64,000 nt of DNA from Oenanthe sinensis (Eukaryota > Streptophyta > Magnoliopsida > Apiales > Apiaceae). The position numbers and the translations under genes were made by a program. The stretch covers positions 25,170,860 to 25,234,859 of the forward strand of contig CM053796.1 in NCBI GenBank assembly GCA_028671895.1, written 5' to 3'. The notes under the pieces are model-generated. The model made no database searches and was not told the DNA's origin. It was given only the letters and a program-made list of their open reading frames with translations. Below are positions 10,474 to 19,849 of the stretch, one piece after another. Position 1 is the stretch's first letter. Each line of letters begins with the position of its first letter.

Positions 10474-11967
10474 TTTGATTGTTTTATCTTCTTTACACTA
10501 TTTGCTTTCTTGATATACTAGGAAAACAACAAGGGTTGGTTTTTGAACAATGTGCTTCCCTCACTGTTTGTTATCTTTGATGAATGGTGCACATGCAAAG
10601 CCTCATCCTTTTCTCACACTCTCACACTTAAAAGTTCCACAACCAAACCTCACTTGTGTGGCATAATTAGACTCTCTTTTTTCTCCTAAACCCAAATGCT
10701 TCTTTTTAATTTTTCAATATATTTTTTAAAAAAATACTCAAGCTGTGGGAATGAGCACGAATCGAACAAAAAAATCAGAAATCAAACCAGAAAAATTTAA
10801 GAATACGCCAATCAAACACCAAACCAATTAAAAATCGGGTTGACAATTTGTATGATTTTTTTGGTTAAATTTAACCGAATCGAACTGTGTTTACCTTTTC
10901 TTTAATTATAAAAAAGTGAGTTAACAACATTATTGAGTTAAACAATCACGTATTTTCATCTAATTTTGAAACAATAGACAGTATAATTAAGAGTTAAGCA
11001 AATATTCAAAATTTTCATTTTAAAATCCGAATGACATTTAGTACAAAGTTTTAATATTTTGTTATGTCTTTAAGATGAAAACAATGTTAGCACTTCATGA
11101 ATTAAATCTTTTGTAATTCATATATATATAATTTTTGATATATTTAGCCCCTTTGTTTGCTGAAGATAAACTTAAAATCTCGGAATTCGAGCTGAAATCC
11201 AACCATACACATACATCCTACATTTATACACATACATAAAAAGTTAACAACCTCCCACAACATTCACATTGTTTCCCATCCCATCCCCAAATTCATACTA
11301 AAGTAACTCCTTAAAAAAAATTAATTTTTTTTTAGTTTTTAAAAATTTACTACATCTTATTCCCCATTCATATTCCCATTCTCATTTTTATTAATTTTTC
11401 TTTTCTTTCATTTATAATTCTAACTACAATTTTTTATCTTATTATATATTTTCTTCATTCCATATTTTTTATCATATTTATTTTTTTGAAATTTTAAGAT
11501 TCAAATTTTTGTTAGCATTTTTTATAAAAAAAATTTAAATTTTACAAAAAATGGAAATTTCAAAAATATTGTATTATTATTATTATTATTATTTAAAATG
11601 TTAATATACGTATAAGAGTTAAAATGATAAAAATTATGAGATAAAAGAGTATTTAATGAAATGGGGAGTGAATAGTGAAACACCAAATATGAGAATTTAA
11701 TTTTAGTCCCTAAAACTAACCCGCAAGTTTTGGATGGAGAGCATATTTTGACCAAAATATTACAAAGTCCCGCAAAATGGGATGGGAATGTTGTAAAAAC
11801 CCTCAAATTTATTCTCAGCAATTTTCAGCAACCACCAAACCCCTTAAATTTATTCCCCAAATCACACATATTAATCTTAATTTTATTAAATAAAACAAAC
11901 CTAATGAAGATGGTGAGAGACAATAAGAAAGAAGAGAGATTAATAAGAACTCTAATTCCCAATCTGG
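10474..11967. other. H-protein copy A upstream region and AT-rich spacer
   Basis: 10474..10740 is conserved upstream of both H-protein copies and probably holds the promoter; no convincing TATA box. 10745..10880 is a degenerate MITE-like stretch (starts GATGAGCACGAATCGAAC) also found above copy B. The remainder is AT-rich with an (ATT)n run at 11571..11593. No gene seen. Confidence 0.5.
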
Positions 11968-12087
11968 TGATATATTTAAACAAGATTCAAGTTAAATACG
12001 TATATTAAACTTGAAAGGGTGTTACAATATTCCGTAGAATATTTCTTTAATTCCTAGGACAAATTTGACATAAAATGTCTACCTAAG
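11968..12087 (-). repeat. LTR fragment related to the 45-57 kb Copia element
   Basis: Reverse complement contains GTCAAATTTGTCCTAGGAAT, ATATTGTAACACCC and TTTAACTTGAATCTTG, which match in the same order the LTR of the element at 44970..56862 (about 46480..46580). It is a short, diverged fragment, apparently interrupted by the LTR next to it. Confidence 0.7.
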
Positions 12088-12568
12088 TGCTACCCAGTAA
12101 ATAAACTATTATAGAAGGGGGGTTGAATATAATAGTACCAAACAATCGATTTTAGAACACAAGTATGTGAAAGATGAACTGTTTGTATTAACTTTAACAA
12201 ACTTAATATAAAACTCTCTCAAGAAACCAACTGTTCTTAAGAGCTGCTAGATTATATGAATGATATTTATGAGCGATACATCAATGTAAACCTAATGATC
12301 AATAAATACAGATACATGACTTTCATCATTATCTTCCTAGAAGATACCTTCCAGTAAAGTAATTGATATTCACAAAAACACTTCCTCTTTTGGCTTCAAT
12401 CAGTTCCTGATTTATCGAACTCCAGTTGTCAAACTCTGTTGTGACTAAACTCTGTCAGTCGAGTAAACTCTGAACATGTATACTCTGATGACATCACACA
12501 TCCTCTGATCAGCTTCTACAAACTCTGATTGAGTAATCTCTGATAGCATCACCTTGTTTTATCTAACA
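12088..12568 (-). repeat. Copia LTR (SIRE-type), 3' LTR of a truncated element
   Basis: On the minus strand it starts TGTTAGATAAAACAAGG directly after a polypurine tract and ends near a CA at 12088, shortly after the typical CAACCCCCCTTCT stretch. Within U3 (about 12428..12545) the box CTCTG recurs seven times, three to four of them as AAACTCTG. The lower border is inferred from the TG/CA rule only. Confidence 0.65.
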
Positions 12569-12780
12569 ATCTCCCCCAATTTATGTCAGAAACCAATTGA
12601 CAAATGCATAAAGTGTTTATCTGTTTACCATGCTTCAAATTCTCATGTAAGAAAAGTCTTCATCTAGAAACTCATCAAATAGCTTCTTTTTAGCAGCCTT
12701 CAACAGTTCTTGTAATTTTGACTTTAACTCCTTCATTTGATCTGTAGAATCATCAATCTGAAAAATAGCAGCTCTTAAAT
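12569..12780 (-). mobile_element. Polypurine tract and internal remnant of the truncated Copia element
   Basis: The reverse complement of 12569..12583 reads AATTGGGGGAGAT, the SIRE-type polypurine tract next to the LTR. Upstream of it, on the element strand, about 200 bp of non-coding internal sequence can belong to the element; no readable gag or pol remains. Confidence 0.55.
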
Positions 12781-12826
12781 TGTAGATTTAAGCCATTATA
12801 ATTTATAACTCAAATAAGCCATTATA

Positions 12827-12985
12827 ATGGCTCATCTTTTCTCAACTTCTCTTCTCTCTAAATCTATGGAGAACATCACTGATGAAGGCACTTTACAATC
12901 TAATGATTTTAACGATGAACTATTAGAGCTTAATCACGTAATTGATTTGATTAAATCAAATAGTGTGGAGCATATATCCGAATGA
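12827..12985 (+). CDS. Short ORF, possible first exon of the FAR1/MULE-like remnant
   Basis: 52 codons, MAHLFSTSLLSKSMENITDEG..., acidic toward the end, closed by TGA. I do not recognise it. It lies about 690 bp upstream of the transposase remnant on the same strand and could be a decayed 5' exon of it, but no domain supports this. Confidence 0.2.
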   Translation: MAHLFSTSLLSKSMENITDEGTLQSNDFNDELLELNHVIDLIKSNSVEHISE

Positions 12986-13671
12986 TTGCCCCATATTCAT
13001 TCTAACCCTAATGGTGAAGGTATTTTTAGATTCTCTTTTGTTATAAACTTTTTTTTGCAAGAATCCATGTTTTTTATTATATTTTTAGTGTGGCTAGGAA
13101 CTAGTTGTTATGAATTAAGAGGACTCAAAATTTGTGTTGATAATGTATATATGGGTTGTGCATAATACCACTCTTTTGCTATGGCATGACATGTGTTTTT
13201 AGTGTTAATTTTGTGTTTTTATTGCTACTGCATGTGATCTTGTTTCTACTACCTCTGCTATTGCTAATAACTTAGAAATATCATAGATATATTAGATTTC
13301 CTCATCATTGGATGTGAAACCAAGTTTGTATATGTTGTTTCCTAGACAAAGAACTCCATTAAACATAATTACATATTAGAATCATCACTATTTTTCTAGA
13401 ATTCTATAAACGTACTTAATATTAGTTGTCTATTAGTTTCAAATGCATTCCTGGTAATAATGTATTAGTTGCATTAAGTCTTTACGATCATTTTGATAAA
13501 CTGTGTACATTATGTTTGACATAAATTTAATTAATCATGTTCTTAACATGCTACTAAGATAACATAATTTTGATAGAACATGTTTAGTTGTTCGTTATAA
13601 TACTTGGTACATACTACTATTATGATGAACTGAATGATCTCAAACTAACAATTTTCAGTATCGTATTCAAC
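12986..13671. other. AT-rich stretch before the MULE-like remnant
   Basis: No gene or element recognised; could be a former intron of the MULE/FAR1-like sequence. Confidence 0.35.
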
Positions 13672-14445
13672 AGGTTATAATAATGGAGTCAGAAATGAAT
13701 AACGATCTGGAATTAAGAAATTTTAGTCAATAACATCAGCACGTTATTCAGACCGTGAAAAGCTCGTATCTTGCATACGTGAAGCACCTTCAACACTCGA
13801 ATTCATAACGGTCATTATATCATGCTTGGTTGTGATCGAGGAGGAGAATAACGCGTTAATAAACTTCCGGTCAAAAAGAGAGATACTACAAATAGAAGAA
13901 CAACTAGAACACGACTAATCCAATGTCCATTTGAAATCTGGGGGAGATGGAAAAATGGAGGAAATAGAGGATATTAGTTGATTGAAATAAAAAATTTGAC
14001 GCATAACCATAATCCTTCTACCGACATGTCAGGCCATCCGACTCATTGTCGATTTTCAATAGATGAGTTTATTCGTATTCGTGAGATGAGTATGTCTAGA
14101 ATTGCACCTAGACAGATCATTACCTCTCTTCGCCAAAGCAATACAAACCTTCAGGCAGTTTCGAGAAGTATATACAATGCAAGGGCAAAAGTTCGAAAAG
14201 ATAGCTTGCAAGGTCGTACAATGATTCAAGCACTGTATGAAGAATTGGGACAAGGTGAGTTTCTTTATGACGTAAAATATGGTAACGAGGGATATCTAAC
14301 TCATTTGTTTATTGCACTTCCTTCCTCTATTACAATCAAATTATGGAGGTTGCGTGTTTATCGGTCGGATTCAATTAGTAAAAGGAACGTTGCTAGACTT
14401 TTTTCTACTATGATTGATTTTCTAGTTAAGAGTTCGGTAATATGA
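13672..14445 (+). pseudogene. MULE transposase / FAR1-related protein remnant
   Basis: The open part (13978..14445) reads EIKNLTHNHNPSTDMSGHPT, then PRQIITSLRQSN, LQAVSRSIYNARAKVRKDS and GRTMIQALYEELGQG, the N-terminal region of plant MULE transposases and the related FAR1/FHY3 family, ahead of the catalytic domain. Upstream (about 13735..13977) fragments of the FAR1-type zinc-binding domain can be read in changing frames (for example GCDRGGE), with stops. Downstream of about 14330 the similarity is lost before the DDE core. It is a truncated, frameshifted transposase fragment; terminal inverted repeats were not found. Confidence 0.72.
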
Positions 14446-15104
14446 AAAACTAGAGCTACAAACATTGTGTAAAACTCCTATGCTTTCTTTTGACTTATTG
14501 GATGTATGATTTTAGTTAAGAAGTATTTTGGTTTCTTTAAATTTTATATTATCTAAGTTACAATCTTACTGGAAATGGTGGCATTACCCATTGTTGGTTT
14601 CAGCATCATGTTGGTGATGTTAATTGTTAATTATGGTTATACACTAAATAAAGTTTAATGTTTAGAAATTAAGGACATTTTGGTCAAAAAAAATTCTAGG
14701 GTGTGCAAATATCACCATCCTAAGCAGAATATGATGTAAATTAGTACTCCATATAAGTTTTTCTATAGAACTTTTGCTTCTCTGTATAAAATCATAATTT
14801 CATTAATATCCTAATATATATCAATATCTCTATCAAGTTGGAGTATAAAGATTTCGAATGCCCAATTTGGATTGTAAAAAAACTTCAATTATTCAAATTT
14901 CAATCGTCGTCATTGATTTCATCGTCGTTTAAGTTTCGTCTTACAATTTTTTTCTTTTTATTCCACCTATAATTAGTTTCATTGTCTTTATTGTTATCTA
15001 TGTTCATCACTTTCCACTAGATCCTTGTCATGATCTCCGTGTTTACCATCACACCTAAGAACACTCACATAAATATTTTTCTCACGCCCATGACCTCTCA
15101 TAGG
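14446..15104. other. AT-rich spacer
   Basis: No coding sequence, RNA gene or terminal repeats recognised. Confidence 0.4.
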
Positions 15105-15275
15105 TTTTTTTATCACACCGACAAATTCTTGTTGGATTTTTCTCATACCCACAAACTCTTGTGAATAACTTTTTTTTTTAAATTTCCTCACACGAACAAA
15201 CTCTTGTACATTATTTTCCTCATATCCACAAAGTTTTGTAAGAATTTTTCCTCATCAAACTCTCGGTACAATTTT
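15105..15275. repeat. Degenerate tandem repeat (unit roughly 35-50 bp)
   Basis: Four to five imperfect units of the form CTCATACCCACAAACTCTTGT followed by an AT-rich tail can be aligned by eye. On the minus strand the units give a repeated QEFVGMRK-like peptide, which reflects the repeat, not a gene. Confidence 0.6.
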
Positions 15276-15387
15276 GTTTTCTCTCTCAATGATTATTTTT
15301 TCCATCACTTATTTTCTCATTCATCAAGTAAACTAATCTGACAAAAAATTTCATGATAAAATTCTCAATATCCTTCTTTTCTCCTTC

Positions 15388-15389
<2 letters not shown>

Positions 15390-15424
<35 letters not shown>
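15390..15424. repeat. (AT)n microsatellite
   Basis: Uninterrupted AT dinucleotide run. Confidence 0.9.
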
Positions 15425-15426
<2 letters not shown>

Positions 15427-15577
15427 CAAATATTCAACTTCGTTTGATAATATAACAAGAAAAATATATCTATCTAATCTAATATGTTAATTTTAGTAAT
15501 ATCCTAATATATCTAATCAACATACACAATAAATTTTCTCGTTAATTATATTTCCAATTATGTTGGTTTACTTGGTA

Positions 15578-17333
15578 TTAATGATCAGGGCCGTTCCTGA
15601 CTTATCGGATGCCCTTGGGTGAAAATTTTAAATGGGCTCCTAAAAAATTATTCCCATATAACTATAAAAAATATCATATGATATAAAAGAAGTTTACGAT
15701 AAATTTTTACAAATATTCACTTATTTCTGTCAAATTTTTATCAAATTTGCTTGAAAATTTTATTTTTTTGATAGCAAAAGTATCTGCAACTCCTCTTTGT
15801 GACTTTTCTAACTTATCGACTCGTTATTTTCCTCTTTTTACATTCAGATAATTATTTTTAACATCATATAAATCAAAATTCAAATAATTGATTATAAACA
15901 ACTAATAACACCTAAAATAAATAGCTTGATTCCGAAATTCTCACTGAAAGTTTGAAAGAGAATGAATTTTACATCAAAATAAAGACAAAATATATATGTC
16001 TATATGAGTATTGAACCATAGAGTATAACTTTAAAGAAAAAATTCGACCTAATTAGGGCTTTTCAATCCTTGTAAAATCTTTCCACTAACCTAAAATAGT
16101 AGATTACTATTGTTTTGATTAGGGTTGTTCACGAACAGAATCGAGTCGAGTCGAGTTTTGTCCTAAATGACCCGAGTTTAACTTTTTTTTCTGACTAACC
16201 GAGCCGAGTCGAGCTTTCTTATCGAACAAAATATGTTCAAGCTCGAGCTCGTTAACTAACGAGCCGAACACGATCTTTTATCGAACAAACACGAACCGAA
16301 TCGCACATGAACCGTAATTGAGCAGGTAGTTAACAGCTCAAAATTTTACATAAAAAAAAATTCAATTTTCTTGACTCAACTCAACTAATCCAAGCCCAAC
16401 CCAATTTAAATGACCTATACGGCTATACTCCTTCGGTCGTTCCTAAATCCCCAAATCCCTAAATCAACACATAATACACACAAACAAGAGTCTGCCATTT
16501 TTAATTTACAGTACCATCTTCAAACCATCTTCAATTTTAGGGGTTATGGAGAGTGACGGAAGTGGCGTCGTCGACGAGTTTGGGGTGGTCGGAGATTGGA
16601 GGATCTCTTTCATTTCGGCGGTGCTTTCTTCAACTCATTTCGGGCCATTTTAAGAGCTAGCTCTTTCCAGGTCGGTGGGTCTCGGACCCCATGATTTGGA
16701 CCATAAAGCATTACGTGCAATATGAAACGAGATAGATGTTATGGGTAAATTGAGTGAAGCCCGGAGCCGATCCGGTTGTGATGTGTGTTTGAAGAGGAAC
16801 TTATGAAGTTTTGCTAGTTTTGTAAGTATACAAAGGATGTAAGAGAGAGTGTTAAGGAATGAAGTGAGAAAAGGGAAAGTATAGTATATAAAAGTTCGGA
16901 GCCCTAATCATCCCCACTCAATCTTCAACCTTGGTTTGATTCAATCCCATGTATGGTTCTTATCCCCTTTCTGATAATTTTAGATACTTGATAATAAAAA
17001 ACAAACTAAGTATTATAAAAATATTCAGGATATTTTCTATATTTTTCGAGCTCTAACGAGCTGAACTCTCGAGCTCGTTTTCTTAACGAACACATTATTG
17101 TGTTCGAGTTCGAGTTCTAAACGAGCCAAAAGGACCCTCAAAGAGCCGAGTTCGAATTTGTTCGCGAACAACTCTGTTCGTGAACAGCTCTAGTTTTGAT
17201 ATAATATATATAACCGAGCATATATATATATATATATACTAATTTTTTTTTAAAAAATTGTGCCCCTAAATTTTTTGAGCACGGGACGGTCGCCACCTTA
17301 CTCCCCTTCAGGGCGGGCGGCCCTATTAATGAT
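15578..17333. mobile_element. Non-autonomous hAT element with 8-bp TSD (outer)
   Basis: The 8-bp direct repeat TTAATGAT stands at 15578..15585 and 17326..17333. Between them the element starts CAGGGCCGTTCC and ends GGGCGGCCCTA, a short imperfect inverted repeat typical of plant hAT elements (CAGGGCCG form). Length without TSDs is 1740 bp, of which 1073 bp is a second, nested hAT element. No transposase is readable. Confidence 0.8.
16112..17200. mobile_element. Nested hAT-type MITE with 8-bp TSD (inner)
   Basis: TSD GTTTTGAT at 16112..16119 and 17193..17200. The element (16120..17192, 1073 bp) begins TAGGGTTGTTCACGAACAG and ends with the near-perfect inverse (the reverse complement of the end is TAGAGCTGTTCACGAACAG). 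Sub-terminal GAGCTCG/CGAGTCGAG motifs are repeated in both orientations. It holds no transposase; the middle (about 16539..16830) is GC-rich compared with the rest and may be captured sequence. Confidence 0.88.
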
Positions 17334-17629
17334 TAATGACTGTGATGAGACTATTTTAATCTTTTAATATGTAGTGATACCTGTTATACAATCAGGTTTA
17401 TATTCGATATATAACACTAAAAAAATTTAAAAAGATATGCGGTAAAAGATTTGGGGCATCAAAGTGATAATAGGATGATCTTGATCATATACATGCAGAG
17501 AAAATGAGGATATAAATGAAAATGATAACATAATAAGAAAATAATTTGAAGCTTCCATTTGTTGTAACAATTGAACTTAAACAGTTCAACCAATTAGTTC
17601 ATGCAAGTAAACAGACCACAGTGCAAATT

Positions 17630-18696
17630 CTAGTGTGCAGCATCTTCCTCTTCGCAGAATTTCGTATACTCTTTTGGACCCATCAAGGTTTCTAATTCAG
17701 ATGGATTACTTGGCTTCACCTTGATCATCCATCCATCCTCATACGGGCTCGAATTAATCTTCATTTAAATTTCCCCAGAAAAACAGAAGATAGAACATTT
17801 AGTCACATGAATAAGTTTTTAAGGACTAATATATGCAATCTTTTATCTAGTGAGGAAGTTACCAGTCCGGGTGTCTCAGTGAGCTTTGTGTTAACCTCGA
17901 CAACCTCGCCAGAGATTGGGGAATTAACATCACTGGTGGCCTTCACACTTTCCACAGCTCCAAAGCCACTGGCTTGAGTAACTGCACCACCAGGTTCTGG
18001 CAGCTCCACAAATACAACTTCTCCGAGATGGTCCTATATTTTAAACATGTGTCAAACCTTCTAGCAGAAATTTCCATGCCTTTAAATTCGAAGTTCTCTT
18101 TCGATTTCAAAATAATTACTACAACATAAACTTAATAATCCACTACACAATTGCCCCTGATATATGTAGTCTATTTTAAACTTAAAACGTGCAAGGCTAA
18201 AATGTGTCACCAAAGTGTCCATCTTAGTATTTGCCGATGGAAGCAATGAAAAAACGTAGTGTGTTATTACACTGTATGACGCAAAGTCGAGAAAGTGATA
18301 GAAAATGAAGTATATGTTAATTTCCAATGATGTAGTAAACCAGAATTGTGAACTAAAATAGAAAGAGAAGCAACATATATATTAGGCATTACATGTTTTT
18401 ATAACAGAGTAATGTGAAATAATAAGATTATACCTGAGCATGGGCAGTTATGCCGATAGTAGCAACTGACCCTTCATGCTTCACCCATTCATGTGAAGTT
18501 GCATACTTTAACCCATCCAAAACTGCATACATAACATAAAGATTCACAGTTAGCTAGTTAATAGTTGGTGTGTGTGTGTGTGTGTGTGTGGTGGGGGAGA
18601 TTTACCAGTAGAGAAGCATCTAGAGAGAGGAAAGGGTGGTGCAGAGGAGACTCTAAGTGCATTTGCAGCAGAAGAAGCCCACACCCTCAAAGCCAT
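17630..18696 (-). CDS. GDCSH: Glycine cleavage system H protein, mitochondrial, copy B
   Basis: Exons 18606..18696, 18434..18522, 17863..18033 and 17630..17758, the same sizes as copy A (91, 89, 171, 129), with GT-AG introns, giving 159 residues plus TAG. The protein is nearly identical to copy A: in the first exon a Leu of copy A (ALRLSS) is Val here, and the lipoyl-lysine segment ESVKATSDVNSPISGE is unchanged. The mitochondrial presequence, HEWVKHEG and EEEDAAH ends are intact. Same role as copy A, the lipoyl shuttle of glycine decarboxylase. Both copies look functional, so the pair may raise dosage or differ in expression; the sequence alone cannot say. Confidence 0.95.
18568..18591. repeat. 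(GT)n microsatellite in intron 1 of H-protein copy B
   Basis: GT run matching the one in copy A, with a different repeat number. Confidence 0.9.
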
Positions 18697-18956
18697 TTTG
18701 ATTGTTTCTTGATATTGTAGGAAATTAAAGAATAAGGCTTCTTATTTGAACGATGTATTTCCTCACTGTTTGTTATCTTTGATGAATGGTGCACAAGCAA
18801 AGCCTCATCCTTCTCTCCAACTCTCTCACACTTTAAACTTGCTGCACTAAACCTCACTTGTGTGGCATAATTAGATACTCATTTTTCTCCTAAACCTACA
18901 TGCTTATTTTTAATTTTGTTAGTATATACTGAAAAAGATACTTGGGCTATAAAAAG

Positions 18957-19558
18957 TGGGGATGAGCAAAAATCTAACTAAAAATATAATCGAGCCATAA
19001 ACTGCAAAAAAATTATACAAAAAATCACACCAACTGAAAACCGAATTGATTGAAAATCGCATTGATAATTTGTTTTTGAGTTTGGGGGCCTCGCATTATA
19101 TTGAACCTGTGTTAACAGTTCGGGAGAGCGTGTGGCGTTACGAGGCGGTTTTAAATAAAAATAGAACTTGAAATCTCATGCTTTCGGTTTAAAAATAGAA
19201 AAATTAACTACAACCGCAATTGAGTCCTCAGGTTTGGTTTTAAAAATCTCGGTTCAGTTTTTAACCGTTCAATTTCGGTTATAAAATTGATTAAAATAAC
19301 AAAAAAGTATATCTATATTACAAGACTCTAAATTTGTAAACTGAACCAGGTTTTATAACCAAAATGGAACGGTTAAAAATTTGTGGCACAACTTGTTGCA
19401 TATTTAACTCGTATATATGTATTTTAAAATTTCAATAATAAATTTTTATGTAAAAATTTATAAAATATAACGTTCTTGGTTTATTTAAACAACAACATTT
19501 ATAATAATCGATCAAGTTTATCTCAACTAAAATATAAAATAAATATTAACTTTGGTAA
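18957..19558. other. Degenerate MITE-like and AT-rich sequence
   Basis: Starts with the GATGAGCAAAAATC stretch shared with the end of copy A (10745). Repeated TTCGGTT/AACCGAA words suggest a decayed hAT-type MITE; matching words reappear at 20100..20260. Exact ends and TSD were not found. Confidence 0.35.
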
Positions 19559-19849
19559 TTAGTAATCAGCTCATCTAAAATCTTAAGGTGTTAAAGATAG
19601 TCTCAAATGGATCTTATACTATTATTTAACATCCCCTCACTCGAAATCTCATTTTTTTCGGAAACCCATTTTTTGGCATAGTTTTTGTCTTCGTGTCCCT
19701 CATAAATTGTGAGAATATTGGGGGTAGTAAGGAGTCGAACTAGTGATCCCTGCCAACATGAGCTCTGATAACATGTTGAGTAACCAGCTCATCTAAAACC
19801 TTAAGGTGTTAGAGAGAATTCCAAATGAATCTTATACTATTCTTTAACA
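19559..19849 (-). mobile_element. TRIM-like miniature retroelement
   Basis: Two 73-bp direct repeats (19559..19631 and 19777..19849) enclose about 145 bp. On the minus strand the right repeat ends GTTACTCA and is followed by ACATGTTATCAGAGC, a near match to the tRNA-Met primer site. Ahead of the left repeat stands a purine-rich GAGTGAGGGGA. This LTR-PBS-PPT-LTR order at about 290 bp is the structure of a terminal-repeat retrotransposon in miniature. The repeats differ at several sites and no target duplication is visible, so it is old. Confidence 0.7.

Larger units (their letters stand above)
9253..10880 (-). repeat. Segmental duplication, copy A (H-protein gene unit)
   Basis: This stretch, including all four exons, the introns, a (GT)n run in intron 1 and about 250 bp of upstream sequence, recurs in the same orientation at about 17432..19080. 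Similarity starts near AAAAGATATGC at 9257 and fades in a GATGAGCA-type repeat around 10745..10880. The copies are about 8.2 kb apart. Confidence 0.85.
17432..19080 (-). repeat. Segmental duplication, copy B (H-protein gene unit)
   Basis: Direct-orientation partner of 9253..10880, containing all exons, introns and the conserved upstream stretch. Intron 2 is slightly longer (400 versus 378 bp) and intron 1 slightly shorter (83 versus 90 bp) than in copy A. Confidence 0.85.

Noticed and set aside
9422..18696. H-protein copies as processed pseudogenes
   Set aside because: Both retain all three introns, splice sites and full reading frames.
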